DNA of 64,000 nt from VGBV01 sp963780395 (GCA_963780395.1 CAWABY010000017.1:124001-188000); one strand, 5' to 3'; shown: positions 1-8,804, counted from the first letter of the stretch. The notes: generated by a model from the letters alone, not told the origin. Numbers and translations: made by a program.

Positions 1-1
1 C

Positions 2-652
2 GAGATCGGCCCGATGGTCTCCGAAGACCAGGCCCAGACCGTCGCCGAGCTGGTCGCCGACGCCGTCGAGCACGGTGCCACCAAGCTCACCGGCGGCCCC
101 ACCAAGGTCAAGGGGATGAAGGGCAGCTTCATCGCGCCGGTCGTGCTGACCGGGGTCACGCACGAGATGCGCATCATGAAGGAGGAGATCTTCGGCCCGG
201 TGCTCCCGATCGTGACCGTGGACAGCGAGGAGCAGGGGGTGGAGCTCGCCAACGACTCCGACTTCGGGCTCGGCGCCTCGGTCTGGACCACCGACCGGGC
301 CAAGGGCGAGCGCATCGCCCGCCGGATCCAGTCGGGGATGGTCTGGGTCAACGACCACTCCTTCTCGCACGGTGCCTGCCAGTGCGCCTGGGGCGGGGTC
401 AAGGACTCCGGCCTTGGCCGCTCGCACTCCAAGTTCGGCTTCTACGAGTGCGTCAACGTGAAGCTGGTCAGCTGGGAGCCCGGTTGGACCCGCGACTTCT
501 GGTGGCAGCCGTATGACCGCGACCTGGGCCAGGCGATCCGCTCATCGGCCCAATTGCTCTACGGCCGCAACGGCAAGCGCCTCGAAGCCCTACGCGAGGG
601 CGCGGGCGCCCTCGCCAGGGTCGGGCGAAAGACCCTGCAAAAGGGCAAGTAG
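2..652 (+). CDS. aldehyde dehydrogenase, C-terminal part
   Basis: This is the carboxy-terminal 216 residues of an NAD(P)-dependent aldehyde dehydrogenase. The frame is open at the left edge of the window, so the start, the cofactor fold and the catalytic cysteine lie outside. The remaining part carries the conserved EEIFGPVLP block at about residue 60, then GLGASVW, WVNDHSF and the GGVKDSGLGR block that precedes the C-terminal oligomerisation strand. Family members oxidise aldehydes to acids in the cytosol. The substrate cannot be read from this fragment. About 60 residues follow the usual family end (after WEPGW) and finish in a basic tail. Confidence 0.9.
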   Translation, partial: EIGPMVSEDQAQTVAELVADAVEHGATKLTGGPTKVKGMKGSFIAPVVLTGVTHEMRIMKEEIFGPVLPIVTVDSEEQGVELANDSDFGLGASVWTTDRAKGERIARRIQSGMVWVNDHSFSHGACQCAWGGVKDSGLGRSHSKFGFYECVNVKLVSWEPGWTRDFWWQPYDRDLGQAIRSSAQLLYGRNGKRLEALREGAGALARVGRKTLQKGK

Positions 653-736
653 TCGCGAAAGCTCCGTCCGGCGGCTGAGTTAAATGTCAGCAAAGCCCAA
701 CAACAAGCCGCCGAAATTTGGTATCCACCCGCGTTC

Positions 737-1688
737 ATGTTTTCGCCCGCTCGCCCCATTTCACGGATTCTGTTCGCCGCCGGGTCGCTGTTCGCGATCG
801 CCCTGGCGCTGTTCGCCCAGCACCTGCTGGGCGGCCGAGCCGACGCCGCCGCGCCCGCCGCGGCGGGTGAGCCCACCGCCGCGGCGGCGGGCAAGGGCCA
901 ACCCAGCGCCGCCGCGGCGGGCAGGGGAATAAGGATGGTGACCAGGAAGTTCCGCATGGGCCGGCCCAACCAGAAGCGGCGGCTGACCGTCCGCTGTCCG
1001 GGGAACAAGTGGCCGATGGGCGGCGGGGTGAAGACGAATCCGCCCCTGAGCGCGGGCGGCGAGGGCGTCTACCCGCACTCCTACGAGCGCCTGGGCGTCC
1101 AGGGTGGCTTCCACACGACCCCCGTGCTCTGGGACCCGACCCCGCGCCACACCCAGCGCCGGACGGTGAAGCTGCAGGTGATGTGCGGCCGCAAGCTCGG
1201 CAGGGTGACCCCTCCGCACAGGACCAAGTGGGTGAGGCCCGGAAAGACGAAGACCGTGATCGCAACCTGTCCCGGCCGCCGGCACCTGTTCGGCGGAGGC
1301 TTTCAGCGCACCAACTTCATCTCGCGCGGCGGCAACTTCGTGACCGAGTCCCACGCGATCTCGAGCAAGTCCTGGAAGGTGGTCGCCCACGCCTTCGGCG
1401 ACTTCGGCGGCGAGATCACCGCGATCGCCTACTGCATGCGGAGCAGGCGCCCGCTGCTGCGGGCAGGTCTCGGCCTCGACCACGATCGGACACGGCCAGG
1501 TCGGCACGGCGAGGACGCCATCATGCCCGGGCAAGCGCCGCCTCGTCTACGGCGGCTTCAGCGGCTCGCCCTCGGGTGCGATGTTCATGGCCGACGGGCA
1601 CTTCAAGCGCGACGGGTCGTGGTCCACCTCGGCCTTCAACCGCTTCGGTCCGACCGCCAACCTGACCGCCTACGGCTACTGCCTCTAG
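737..1688 (+). CDS. secreted protein with three Cys-Pro-Gly / Gly-Gly-Gly repeats (one frameshift)
   Basis: Predicted exported protein of about 316 residues. A signal peptide covers about the first 35 residues (hydrophobic core LFAIALALFAQHLL), followed by an Ala/Gly linker encoded by near-repeated GCC/GCG runs. Three tandem units of roughly 80-90 residues follow. Each opens with CPGxxxxxxGGG or YGGF (CPGNKWPMGGG, CPGRRHLFGGG, CPGKRRLVYGG) and ends in a cysteine. Similar repeat units occur in many secreted actinobacterial proteins of unknown function. The third unit is in a different frame: an extra base at about 1463 shifts the frame, and correcting it gives a clean continuation to TAG at 1686-1688. 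The repeat logic supports reading across the shift. No enzymatic motif is visible. Confidence 0.65.
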
Positions 1689-1703
1689 GGCTCGGCCGCC
1701 CGC

Positions 1704-2429
1704 CTAGCGCGCTTTCGGCCTGAAGCGCACGTGCAGGTGGTCGTCGTGGTAGACCAGGCGCTGCACCCGGCGGCCGCGCTGCGATCCCCTGTGGCCGAGG
1801 CCCGTGCTGGGCCCGACGAAGACGTAGACGGCGCCCGCCTTGACGAAGCGCCGCACCAGGTCACGGGCGAGCGGATGGTCGATCTGGGAGACGGCTGTGA
1901 TCGAGCGCTCCTGCCCGTCGGCGCGAGGGTAGTAGAGGTCGACGTCGAGCCCGTTCTGGTGGGAGGCGTGGCCGAGCCCTCCGTAGCGCCGCCCGAAGGG
2001 CCCGCCGTTGGGCCTGCTGATGTCGGCGATCCCCACCCGCGCGGCGCCCGGGTGCGCGGCGCGATATGAGCCCAGCACCCGCAGCAGCGCCCTCAGCGTC
2101 GTGTCGGCCCCCCAGCGCCGCCAGGGGCGATTGGGAGAGCGCCCGGTGATCGGGTCCCAGGTGAAGAAGTCCTCGCCCTCGGCGGGCAGCTGCACCCCCC
2201 TGACCAGGAAGCCGTCGTTGGTGGCCCCGACCGCGGTCGACTTGCGCCACAGGATCGGGCCCTCCTCGACCTGCTCGATCGCCGAGCTCGGGGCGGGCGC
2301 CGGGGCGCCCTGGGCGTGGGCGAGCGCTCCGCCCAACGCCAATGGGGCAAGAACGAGGGTTGCGACCAGGACCCGCACCGGGCCCGATGGTAGGTGCAAG
2401 GCGTCGGCCCGGCGGCTGCAGCAGTTCAT
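1704..2429 (-). CDS. penicillin-insensitive murein endopeptidase (MepA-like)
   Basis: A 241-residue exported zinc endopeptidase of the MepA/LAS type that would cut peptide cross-links in peptidoglycan. A signal peptide (VLVATLVLAPLALGGALAHAQG) is visible near residues 17-40. The metal-binding signature is present: GHASHQNGLDVDLYYP supplies the first His and Asp, and YHDDHLHVRF near the C-terminus supplies the terminal HxH. The gene is divergent from ccmA, with start codons only 14 bp apart, so the two share a very small control region. The length matches the family. The exact bond cut is not determinable. Confidence 0.85.
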   Translation of the reverse strand: MNCCSRRADALHLPSGPVRVLVATLVLAPLALGGALAHAQGAPAPAPSSAIEQVEEGPILWRKSTAVGATNDGFLVRGVQLPAEGEDFFTWDPITGRSPNRPWRRWGADTTLRALLRVLGSYRAAHPGAARVGIADISRPNGGPFGRRYGGLGHASHQNGLDVDLYYPRADGQERSITAVSQIDHPLARDLVRRFVKAGAVYVFVGPSTGLGHRGSQRGRRVQRLVYHDDHLHVRFRPKAR

Positions 2430-2430
2430 C

Positions 2431-2436
2431 TAGATT
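2431..2436 (+). promoter_or_regulatory. putative -10 box of a leaderless ccmA transcript
   Basis: TAGATT lies 7 nt upstream of the GTG start of ccmA (2444). This is the spacing expected when transcription begins at the start codon. No convincing -35 hexamer is visible. The box sits immediately beyond the start codon of the divergent endopeptidase gene. Confidence 0.4.
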
Positions 2437-2443
2437 CGCCCCG

Positions 2444-3076
2444 GTGCCATCTGCGAAAGCCAGGCGCGCGATCGAGCTGCGGGGGCTGCGCCGCGAGTTC
2501 GGCGAGCGCGCCGCTTTGTCCGGGATCGACGTCGAGTTGGCGGCCGGTCAGACCCTGGCCGTGCTCGGCCCCAACGGGTCGGGCAAGACGACGCTGTTGC
2601 GGATCCTCGCCGGGCTGCTGCGCCCCAGCGGCGGCGAGGCCGCTGTGCTCGGCTGCCCGCTGCCGGCCGAGACGTGGCGTCTGCGCGGCCGGGTCGGCTA
2701 CCTCGGCCACAGCCCCTCGCTGTACCGCGACCTGACCCCGCGCGAGAACCTGCGCCTGGCCGCGAGGCTGCACGCGCTGGGCGAGGCCGGGGAGGCGCGC
2801 CTCGCGGAGCTGTTGGCGGCGGTCGGGATGGAGGGGCGGGCCGACGACCGCGTGGCCGAGCTCTCGGCCGGGATGGCGCAGCGGATCGCCGCCTGCATGG
2901 CGGTCCTGCACGAGCCCGAGCTGCTGCTGCTGGACGAGCCGGACTCCCACCTCGACGAGCGGGCGCGGGAGCTGGTCGGCACCGTCACCGGTCCCGCCCC
3001 CGGTCGCACCCGTGTCCTGGTCAGCCACGAGCGCAAGCGCGCCTTGGCGCAGGCCGACCTGGCCCTGGAGCTCTGA
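2444..3076 (+). CDS. ccmA: heme exporter ATP-binding subunit CcmA
   Basis: ABC-transporter ATPase of 210 residues, cytoplasmic partner of CcmB in the cytochrome c maturation (system I) complex that supplies heme for export. Visible motifs are Walker A GPNGSGKTT at about residue 42, the signature LSAGMAQR, Walker B LLLLDEPDSHLD and the switch His in LVSHE. The GTG at 2444 was chosen because it gives the normal family start just before AIELRGL. The longer upstream frame runs antisense through the endopeptidase gene. The stop overlaps the ccmB start (TGATG), so the two are translationally coupled. Position next to ccmB, ccmC, a ccmD-like peptide and hemA supports the assignment. Confidence 0.88.
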   Translation: MPSAKARRAIELRGLRREFGERAALSGIDVELAAGQTLAVLGPNGSGKTTLLRILAGLLRPSGGEAAVLGCPLPAETWRLRGRVGYLGHSPSLYRDLTPRENLRLAARLHALGEAGEARLAELLAAVGMEGRADDRVAELSAGMAQRIAACMAVLHEPELLLLDEPDSHLDERARELVGTVTGPAPGRTRVLVSHERKRALAQADLALEL

Positions 3077-3744
3077 TGGACGGCTACCTGGCGCTGCTCG
3101 GCAAGGACCTGCGCGTGGAGCTACGCACGCTGCGCTCGCTGCCCGCGATGGCCCTGTTCGCGGTCACCACCTTCGTCATCTTTCGCTTCGGCCTGGACCG
3201 CACCGAGCTCGAGGGCGGCTTGGCCGCGGGGGTGCTGGTTGCGACGCTGCTGTTCGCGGCGATCCTGGCGATCAACCGCCTGTTCGTGCCCGAGCGCGAG
3301 GAGGGGGGCTTCGAGCTGGTCCGCCTCGCCCCCCTTGACCGCACCGTGCTGTTCGCCGCCAAGGCCTCGGCGCTGTTCATCTACCTCTGCGCGCTGGAGC
3401 TGGTCGCGGTGCCGATATTCGCGCTCTTCTTCCTCGACTCAGCGGCCGCGCTGGGGCCGCTGGTTCCGGTGCTGCTGCTGGCCAACGCGGGCCTGGCCGT
3501 GACGGGAACGCTGATCTCGACGATCGCGACCATGTCCAGCGCCCGCGACCTGCTGGCGCCGCTGATCCTGCTGCCATTGCTGGTCCCGCTGGTGATCGCG
3601 GCTTCGAACGGAGCGGAGCCGCTGCTGCGCGCCGGCGGGCCCGAATATGACAAGTTCGGCACCTGGCTGGCCGTGCTCGGCCTCTACGATCTGGTGTTCG
3701 CGCTGGTCGGCTACGCGGTCTTCGACTTCCTGCTCGAGGACTAG
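3076..3744 (+). CDS. ccmB: heme exporter membrane subunit CcmB
   Basis: Polytopic inner-membrane protein of 222 residues with about six hydrophobic segments, the size and layout of CcmB. The N-terminal cytoplasmic stretch LLGKDLRVELRT and the FVPEREEGGFELVRLAPLDR loop are typical of the family, which uses this loop to contact CcmA. It would act with CcmA, CcmC and CcmD in handling heme for c-type cytochrome assembly. The start overlaps the ccmA stop by one base. Only 28 bp separate it from ccmC. Confidence 0.87.
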   Translation: MDGYLALLGKDLRVELRTLRSLPAMALFAVTTFVIFRFGLDRTELEGGLAAGVLVATLLFAAILAINRLFVPEREEGGFELVRLAPLDRTVLFAAKASALFIYLCALELVAVPIFALFFLDSAAALGPLVPVLLLANAGLAVTGTLISTIATMSSARDLLAPLILLPLLVPLVIAASNGAEPLLRAGGPEYDKFGTWLAVLGLYDLVFALVGYAVFDFLLED

Positions 3745-3772
3745 GGCCGGAGGCGCGGACCATGGACACGAG

Positions 3773-4532
3773 ATGACCTTTCCGACCCTGCGCACGCTCA
3801 CGATCGCGACCGCGGCGACCCTGCTCGCCGGCTTCGCCCTCGCCTTCCTCTACGCGCCAATTGAACGCGAGGGCTTCATCCAGAAGATCTTCTACCTGCA
3901 CGTGCCGCTGGCGATCGTCGCCCTGGTCGGCTTCGTGGTCGCCGCCCTGTTCGCGATCAAGCACCTGCGCAGCCGACGACCCGCGCTGGGACGCGCGCTC
4001 CTACGTTGCGATCCACATGTCGGTGATCTTCGGCACCGGGGCGCTGCTGACCGGGGCGCTCTGGGCGAAGGGGCAGTGGGGCGTGTGGTGGGAGTGGCGC
4101 GAGCCGACCCTGGTCAGCTTCCTGATCGTGTTCCTGCTCTACGCGACCTACTACCCGCTGCGATACGCGGTCGAGGACCGGGACCGCCAGGCCCGCTACG
4201 CCTCGGTGTTCGCGATCACCGCCGGGGCCTTCATCCCCCTCAACTTCATGGCGGTGCGGCTGGCCGAGCCCTTCATCCACCCCCGCACCTTCTCGTCCAC
4301 CGGCGGCCTGCCCGGCGAGATGCTGCTCGCCTTCCTGGTCTGCCTTGCGGGGATGGCGCTGCTGTGGGCCTCGCTGGTCCGCTTCGAGCTGGACGCCAAG
4401 GGCGCCGCCGCCGACCTGGCGCGCCTGCGCCGGGCCCTGGAGCCGACCGAGGCCCCGGCCCCGCCGCGGCGCTCGGTGGCGCCGGCGGGCGTCACGGCGC
4501 AGTCCGGACCGCCGCCGGGTGCGGGCCGATGA
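3773..4532 (+). CDS. ccmC: heme exporter protein CcmC (one frameshift)
   Basis: Membrane protein of about 252 residues after correction, with six predicted helices. It carries the tryptophan-rich heme-handling motif of the family in the form WGVWWEWREP; most CcmC proteins have Asp where the Glu before the last Trp is found here. CcmC binds heme at the outer face and passes it to CcmE. The frame is broken at about 3971, where one extra base separates AIKHL from ADDPRWDARSYVAIHMS. Removing it joins both parts. The TGA at 4530-4532 overlaps the next ATG. The break is probably a sequence error because the flanking operon is intact. Confidence 0.82.
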
Positions 4533-4694
4533 CCCCGCTGCTCGCGCTCGAGTCCGGTGAGGGCTACGTCGCCGGCGCATACCTCGCCTTCCTGGCGCTG
4601 CTGCTGATCTACATCGCGATCATGGCCGGCAAGCTCAGCCGCATCCAACGGGCCATCCGCGAGCTCGCCGACCGCGGAGGGGAAGCCGCGATGA
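4529..4694 (+). CDS. CcmD-like small membrane protein (end uncertain)
   Basis: Short peptide starting MTPLLALESGEGYVAGAYLA with one transmembrane helix and a basic, amphipathic tail (KLSRIQRAIRELADR). This is the layout of CcmD, the small subunit that stabilises CcmC and the exporter. Its ATG overlaps the ccmC stop. As written, the frame has no stop and runs in frame into hemA. If one extra base lies near 4670-4680, like other shifts in this window, the peptide would end at the TGA at 4692-4694 with 54 residues, a normal CcmD length. The end given here assumes that correction. Confidence 0.55.
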
Positions 4695-4723
4695 GCGGGC
4701 GACCTACATCTAAGGAGTCCGCG

Positions 4724-6064
4724 ATGAGCGGACTGCTCGCGCTGGGCGTCTCGCAGCGCACCGCGCCGCTGGAGCTGCGCGAGCGCCTGGCGTTGACCGA
4801 GGGACGGGCCGCCGGCGTGCTCAGCGGCCTCGTCAGCCAAGAGCCGATCACCGAGGCCGCGGCGATCTCGACCTGCAACCGGACCGAGCTCTACCTGGTC
4901 GCGGCCGACACCGTCGAGGCCGAGACCGCGGCGCTCGGCGTCCTGGCCCGCGAGGCCTCGATCCCCCCCACCGAGCTGCTCGGCCCCCTCTACTCGCTGC
5001 GCGGCAGCGACGCGGCCGCCCACCTGTTCGAGGTCACGGCGGGGCTCGACTCGATGATCCTCGGCGAGGCCGAGATCCAGGGCCAGGTCAAGCGCGCCTA
5101 CGAGCTGGCGCTGGTCGAGGGCGCCACCGGCGCCGTGCTGAACCGGCTGTTCCGTGGCGCCCTCGCCGCCGGCAAGCGCGCCAGGACCGAGACGGCGATC
5201 GGCGAGAAGGGCGTCTCGATCCCCTCGGTCGCCGTCGAGCTGGCCCAGCGCAGCCTCGGCGACCTCGCCAGCCGCCGCGTGCTGCTGGTCGGCGCCGGCG
5301 AGACCTCGGAGCTGACCGCGCGGGCGCTCGCCGCGCGAGGCGTCGAGGCGGTGTTCGTCGCCAACCGCCGCTACAACCGCGCGATCGGGCTGGCCGAGCG
5401 CTTTGGCGGCACCGCAATCCGGATCGACGAGCTGCCCGCGCAGCTCGAGCGCGCCGACATCGTCGTCTCCACCACCGACTCCCCGCACCATCTGATCGAG
5501 CGCAGCGAGCTCGAGCAGGTGATGCTCGCCCGTGGCGGGCGCCCACTCTTGCTGATCGACCTGGCGGTGCCGCGCGACATCGATCCGGCCTGCCGCGAGC
5601 TCCCGGGCGTGGACCTGCACGACGTCGACGACGTGCAGGCGATCGTCGAGCGCAACGCCTCGGGACGCGAGGCCGAGGCGCGCCGCGCGAAAGGGATTCT
5701 CGACTCCGAGCTGTTGCGCTTCGAGCGCTGGCTCTCGGCGCAGGAGGTGACCCCGACGGTCGCCGCCCTGCGCGAGCGCGCCGACGCCATCGTGGCCCAG
5801 GTCCTGGCCGAGAACGAGTCGCGCTGGGAGGACCTCTCCGAGGCCGACCGCGAGCGGGTCGAGCTGATGGCCCGAGCGATCGCCAGCCGCCTGCTGCACG
5901 AGCCGACCGTGCGGATCAAGGCCGCGGCCGACCGCGACGACGCCTACCTGCAGGTGAGCGCGCTGCGCGAGCTGTTCGGCCTCGACACGGGTACCGCGCC
6001 CGAGGGCGAGGAGGGCGACGTCTCCTCGCTCGACGAGCGGCGACGCCACAGCGACCGCGGCTAG
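4724..6064 (+). CDS. hemA: glutamyl-tRNA reductase
   Basis: First committed enzyme of the C5 heme pathway, reducing glutamyl-tRNA(Glu) to glutamate-1-semialdehyde; 446 residues, normal length. The active-site cysteine lies in AAISTCNRTELYLV at about residue 50. The GLDSMILGEAEIQGQVK signature, the NADPH fold around VLLVGAGET, and the C-terminal dimerisation helices are all present. The start at 4724 was preferred because a strong Shine-Dalgarno AAGGAG lies at 4712-4717. An in-frame ATG at 4691 and the upstream ccmD-like frame are both contiguous. The hemA, hemC, cobA/hemD order continues heme and tetrapyrrole synthesis directly behind the heme exporter. Confidence 0.93.
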   Translation: MSGLLALGVSQRTAPLELRERLALTEGRAAGVLSGLVSQEPITEAAAISTCNRTELYLVAADTVEAETAALGVLAREASIPPTELLGPLYSLRGSDAAAHLFEVTAGLDSMILGEAEIQGQVKRAYELALVEGATGAVLNRLFRGALAAGKRARTETAIGEKGVSIPSVAVELAQRSLGDLASRRVLLVGAGETSELTARALAARGVEAVFVANRRYNRAIGLAERFGGTAIRIDELPAQLERADIVVSTTDSPHHLIERSELEQVMLARGGRPLLLIDLAVPRDIDPACRELPGVDLHDVDDVQAIVERNASGREAEARRAKGILDSELLRFERWLSAQEVTPTVAALRERADAIVAQVLAENESRWEDLSEADRERVELMARAIASRLLHEPTVRIKAAADRDDAYLQVSALRELFGLDTGTAPEGEEGDVSSLDERRRHSDRG

Positions 6065-6067
6065 ACG

Positions 6068-6982
6068 ATGGCTGATGACCGGGCGGCCCTGAGGCTCGGC
6101 ACGCGCGGCAGCGCGCTGGCGCTGACCCAGGCCGGGCTGGTCGCCAACGCGCTCGGCGGCGCCGAGCTGGTCCCGATCAAGACCTCGGGGGATGGCCAGG
6201 GCCCCGGGGGTGACAAAGCCCGCTTCGTGCGCGAGATCGAGCAGGCCCTGTTGGCGGGCGAGGTGGACCTGGCGGTGCACTCGGCCAAGGACCTGCCGAC
6301 CGAGCTGCCCGAGGGCCTGGAGATCGCCGGCATCCCCGCCCGCGAGGACGCCCGCGACGCCTTCATCGGCCAGTCCGATTCGCTGGACGCGGTGCCGGAG
6401 GGCGCGCGAATCGGGACCTCCAGCCTGCGGCGCCGCGCCCAGCTGTTGGCCTTGCGCCCCGACCTCGAGCTGGCGGACCTGCGCGGCAACGTCGATACCC
6501 GGCTCGAGAAGCTGGCGGCCGGGGACTTCGACGGGCTGGTGCTGGCCGCCGCCGGCCTGCGCCGCCTCGGGCGGGCGGAGGAGATCGCGTTCGAGTTCGA
6601 CCCCGAACAGCTGACGCCGGCGCCGGGACAGGGCGCCCTGGTCCTGGAGTGCCGGCTCGACGACCCCGTCGAGGCGAGGGCGCAGACCATCACCGACCGC
6701 GCTGCTCTCGCCGCAGTCAGCTGCGAGCGGGCGGCGGTCGCGGCGCTGGGGGCGAGCTGCAACACGCCGGTGGGCGTGCACGCCGAGCTCTCCTCGGGCG
6801 GGCGCATGCGGGCGCGTGGCTTCTGCGGCCTGCCCGACGGCAGCGAGTGGATCCGGGACGAGCTGGAGCAGGACGCCAGCCAGCCCGAGGCGCTGGGGGG
6901 CGAGCTCGCCGAGCGCATGATCGGCGCCGGGGCCCGGGAGCTGCTGGAGCGCGCCGAGAGGGCGGCGGAGGTCGGCGCATGA
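6068..6982 (+). CDS. hemC: porphobilinogen deaminase (hydroxymethylbilane synthase)
   Basis: Polymerises four porphobilinogen units into hydroxymethylbilane in the cytosol; 304 residues. The N-terminal LGTRGSALALTQA, the VHSAKDLPTELP segment and the TSSLRRRAQL / DLRGNVDTRL phosphate-binding arginines are present. The dipyrromethane-cofactor cysteine is in LGASCNTPVG. It starts 3 bp after hemA and overlaps the cobA/hemD start by four bases (ATGA), indicating one operon and translational coupling. Confidence 0.94.
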   Translation: MADDRAALRLGTRGSALALTQAGLVANALGGAELVPIKTSGDGQGPGGDKARFVREIEQALLAGEVDLAVHSAKDLPTELPEGLEIAGIPAREDARDAFIGQSDSLDAVPEGARIGTSSLRRRAQLLALRPDLELADLRGNVDTRLEKLAAGDFDGLVLAAAGLRRLGRAEEIAFEFDPEQLTPAPGQGALVLECRLDDPVEARAQTITDRAALAAVSCERAAVAALGASCNTPVGVHAELSSGGRMRARGFCGLPDGSEWIRDELEQDASQPEALGGELAERMIGAGARELLERAERAAEVGA

Positions 6983-8511
6983 GCGATTCCACCGGGATCG
7001 TCTTCCTCGTCGGGGCCGGCCCCGGCGACCCGGGCCTGATGACGGTGCGCTCGCTGGAGCTGCTCGTCGCCGCCGACGTGATCGTCCACGACCGGCTGAT
7101 TCCGGCCGAGGCGCTCGCGCCCGCGCGCCCCGGGGCCGAGCTGATCTACGTCGGCAAGGAGCCCGGCGACGCGAGCGTTCCCCAGGAGCGGATCGCAGAG
7201 CTGCTCGTGGACCGCGCGCGCCAGGGCAAGATCGTGGTTCGCCTCAAGGGCGGGGACCCGTTCGTGTTCGGCCGCGGCGGCGAGGAGGCCGAGGCCCTGG
7301 CCCAGGCCGGGATCCCGTTCGAGGTCGTTCCCGGCATCACCGCCGGGGTCGCCGCCAGCGCCTACGCGGGGATCCCCGTCACCCACCGCGACGACGCATC
7401 GGCGGTCGCCTTCGTCACCGGGCACCAGGACCCGGCCAAGGGTGAGGACGATGACGGCTCGGCGGGGGCGCTCGACTACGAGGCGCTCGGCGCCTTCCCC
7501 GGCACCCTCGTCTTCTACATGGGCGTTAAGGCCCTGCCCCAGATCGCCGAGCGCCTCACCGCCGCCGGCCGCGACCCCACCGAGCCCGCGGCGGTGATCG
7601 AACGTGGCACCCTGCCCGGCCAGCGCACGGTCAGCGCCCCGCTGGCCGAGCTCCCCGGCGCCGCCGCCGAGGCCGAGATCCGCGCTCCCGCGATCACGGT
7701 GGTCGGCCCGGCAGTCGCGCGGCGCGAGACGATCGCCTGGTTCGAGCGCCGGCCGCTGCACGGCGTGCGGGTGGTCGTCACCAGGGCGCGCCCGCAGGCG
7801 AGCGAGCTCTCGCGGCGCCTGGCCGCGCTCGGAGCCGAGCCGGTCGAGCTGCCCGCGATCCGGATCGAGCCGCGCATCGACACCGACGAGGTTCGCCGCG
7901 CGGTCGAGGGCATCCACGCCTACGCCCTCGTCTGCCTGACGAGCGTGAACGCGGCGCGGCTGCTGTTCCAGGCGATGGCCGATCAGGGGCGGGACGCCCG
8001 CGCCCTGGCGAATGCCGTCATCGCCGCGATAGGTCCCGGCACCGTGGCGGCACTCGCCGAGAACGGTGTCATGGCCGACGTCGTGCCCGAGCGCTCCGTC
8101 GCCGAGTCGCTTGCGGAGGCCCTGGAGAAGGTCGACGTCACGGGCAAGCCGGTGCTCATCGCCCGCGCCGCCGAGGCGCGCGAGGTGCTGCCGGACGCAC
8201 TGCGCGCCCGCGGGGCGAAGCTGGACGTGGTCAGCCTCTATGAGACCGTGCCCGAGCGCCCCGAGCCCGGGGCCGTCGAGCGGGCGAGCGACGCCGACTA
8301 CATCACCTTCACCTCGGCCTCGACCGTCCGCAACCTGGTGGCGGCGCTCGGCGACGACCTCCCCAGCGGCGCCAGGGTGGTCTCGATCGGCCCGGTCACC
8401 AGCGAGGCCGCCCGCGAGGCCGGCCTCGAGGTCCACGTCGAGGCAGCGGAGCACGACCTCGACGGCCTCGTCGAGGCGCTGCTAGCCGACGCTCAAGGGG
8501 CAAGGGAGTAG
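6979..8511 (+). CDS. uroporphyrinogen-III C-methyltransferase / uroporphyrinogen-III synthase fusion
   Basis: Bifunctional protein of 510 residues. Residues 1-250 are a SUMT/CobA methyltransferase with the glycine-rich VGAGPGDPGLMT motif, VVRLKGGDPFVFGRGGEE and the EVVPGITAG segment; it adds methyl groups at C2 and C7 of uroporphyrinogen III. Residues 255-510 are a HemD synthase (VVVTRARPQASELSRRL, then the loosely conserved two-lobe fold with FTSASTVRNL), which closes hydroxymethylbilane. The fusion places the branch point between heme and siroheme/cobalamin in one chain. CobA-HemD fusions are known in Actinomycetota and Firmicutes. The gene overlaps hemC by four bases. Confidence 0.93.
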   Translation: MSDSTGIVFLVGAGPGDPGLMTVRSLELLVAADVIVHDRLIPAEALAPARPGAELIYVGKEPGDASVPQERIAELLVDRARQGKIVVRLKGGDPFVFGRGGEEAEALAQAGIPFEVVPGITAGVAASAYAGIPVTHRDDASAVAFVTGHQDPAKGEDDDGSAGALDYEALGAFPGTLVFYMGVKALPQIAERLTAAGRDPTEPAAVIERGTLPGQRTVSAPLAELPGAAAEAEIRAPAITVVGPAVARRETIAWFERRPLHGVRVVVTRARPQASELSRRLAALGAEPVELPAIRIEPRIDTDEVRRAVEGIHAYALVCLTSVNAARLLFQAMADQGRDARALANAVIAAIGPGTVAALAENGVMADVVPERSVAESLAEALEKVDVTGKPVLIARAAEAREVLPDALRARGAKLDVVSLYETVPERPEPGAVERASDADYITFTSASTVRNLVAALGDDLPSGARVVSIGPVTSEAAREAGLEVHVEAAEHDLDGLVEALLADAQGARE

Positions 8512-8560
8512 CCACCACCCGGCGCGAGACGCCCGCCGCCGGGGCTAGAGTTCCCGCACC

Positions 8561-8779
8561 ATGGGAGGACCGACCCGAGCGCAGCGTCTGGCCGCGAGCT
8601 TGGTCGCGGCCCTGCGCCGCACCCGCGACGGCGGCAAGGTGCGGCTGAAGCTGAAGGCGACCGGCCGGCTGGGCGAGGTGGACGAGGCGGAGCTCGCCAT
8701 CAGCGTCATCCCGCAGCCGCAGCCGCCGACGTTCCCGGAGGCCTGCGCGGCCGCGGCCCCCGCCAGCGCCGCCTGCTAG
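8561..8779 (+). CDS. small conserved-looking protein of unknown function
   Basis: Open frame of 72 codons between cobA/hemD and the DUF62 gene. It is basic at the N-terminus (TRAQRLAASLVAALRRTRDGGKVRLKLKATGR) and ends in Ala/Cys. A TAGAGT box lies 9 nt upstream of the ATG, compatible with a near-leaderless transcript. There is no recognisable domain. In such GC-rich DNA a frame of this size can arise by chance, but the gap would otherwise be an unusually long non-coding stretch for this operon. Confidence 0.4.
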   Translation: MGGPTRAQRLAASLVAALRRTRDGGKVRLKLKATGRLGEVDEAELAISVIPQPQPPTFPEACAAAAPASAAC

Positions 8780-8804
8780 GTCCCCCGCCTGATTGGATTG
8801 CCCC

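Noticed and set aside
840..930. Tandem GCCGCGGCGG repeats as a mobile or regulatory repeat
   Set aside because: They encode the Ala/Gly linker after a signal peptide and are not repeated elsewhere in the window.
4196..6781. Long antisense frame opposite ccmC-hemA-hemC (and similar ones at 22530-25964, 13714-15591 and 6061-8454, minus strand)
   Set aside because: GC-rich DNA with strong third-position GC gives long open frames on the opposite strand. These have no family motifs and lie under genes with clear ones.
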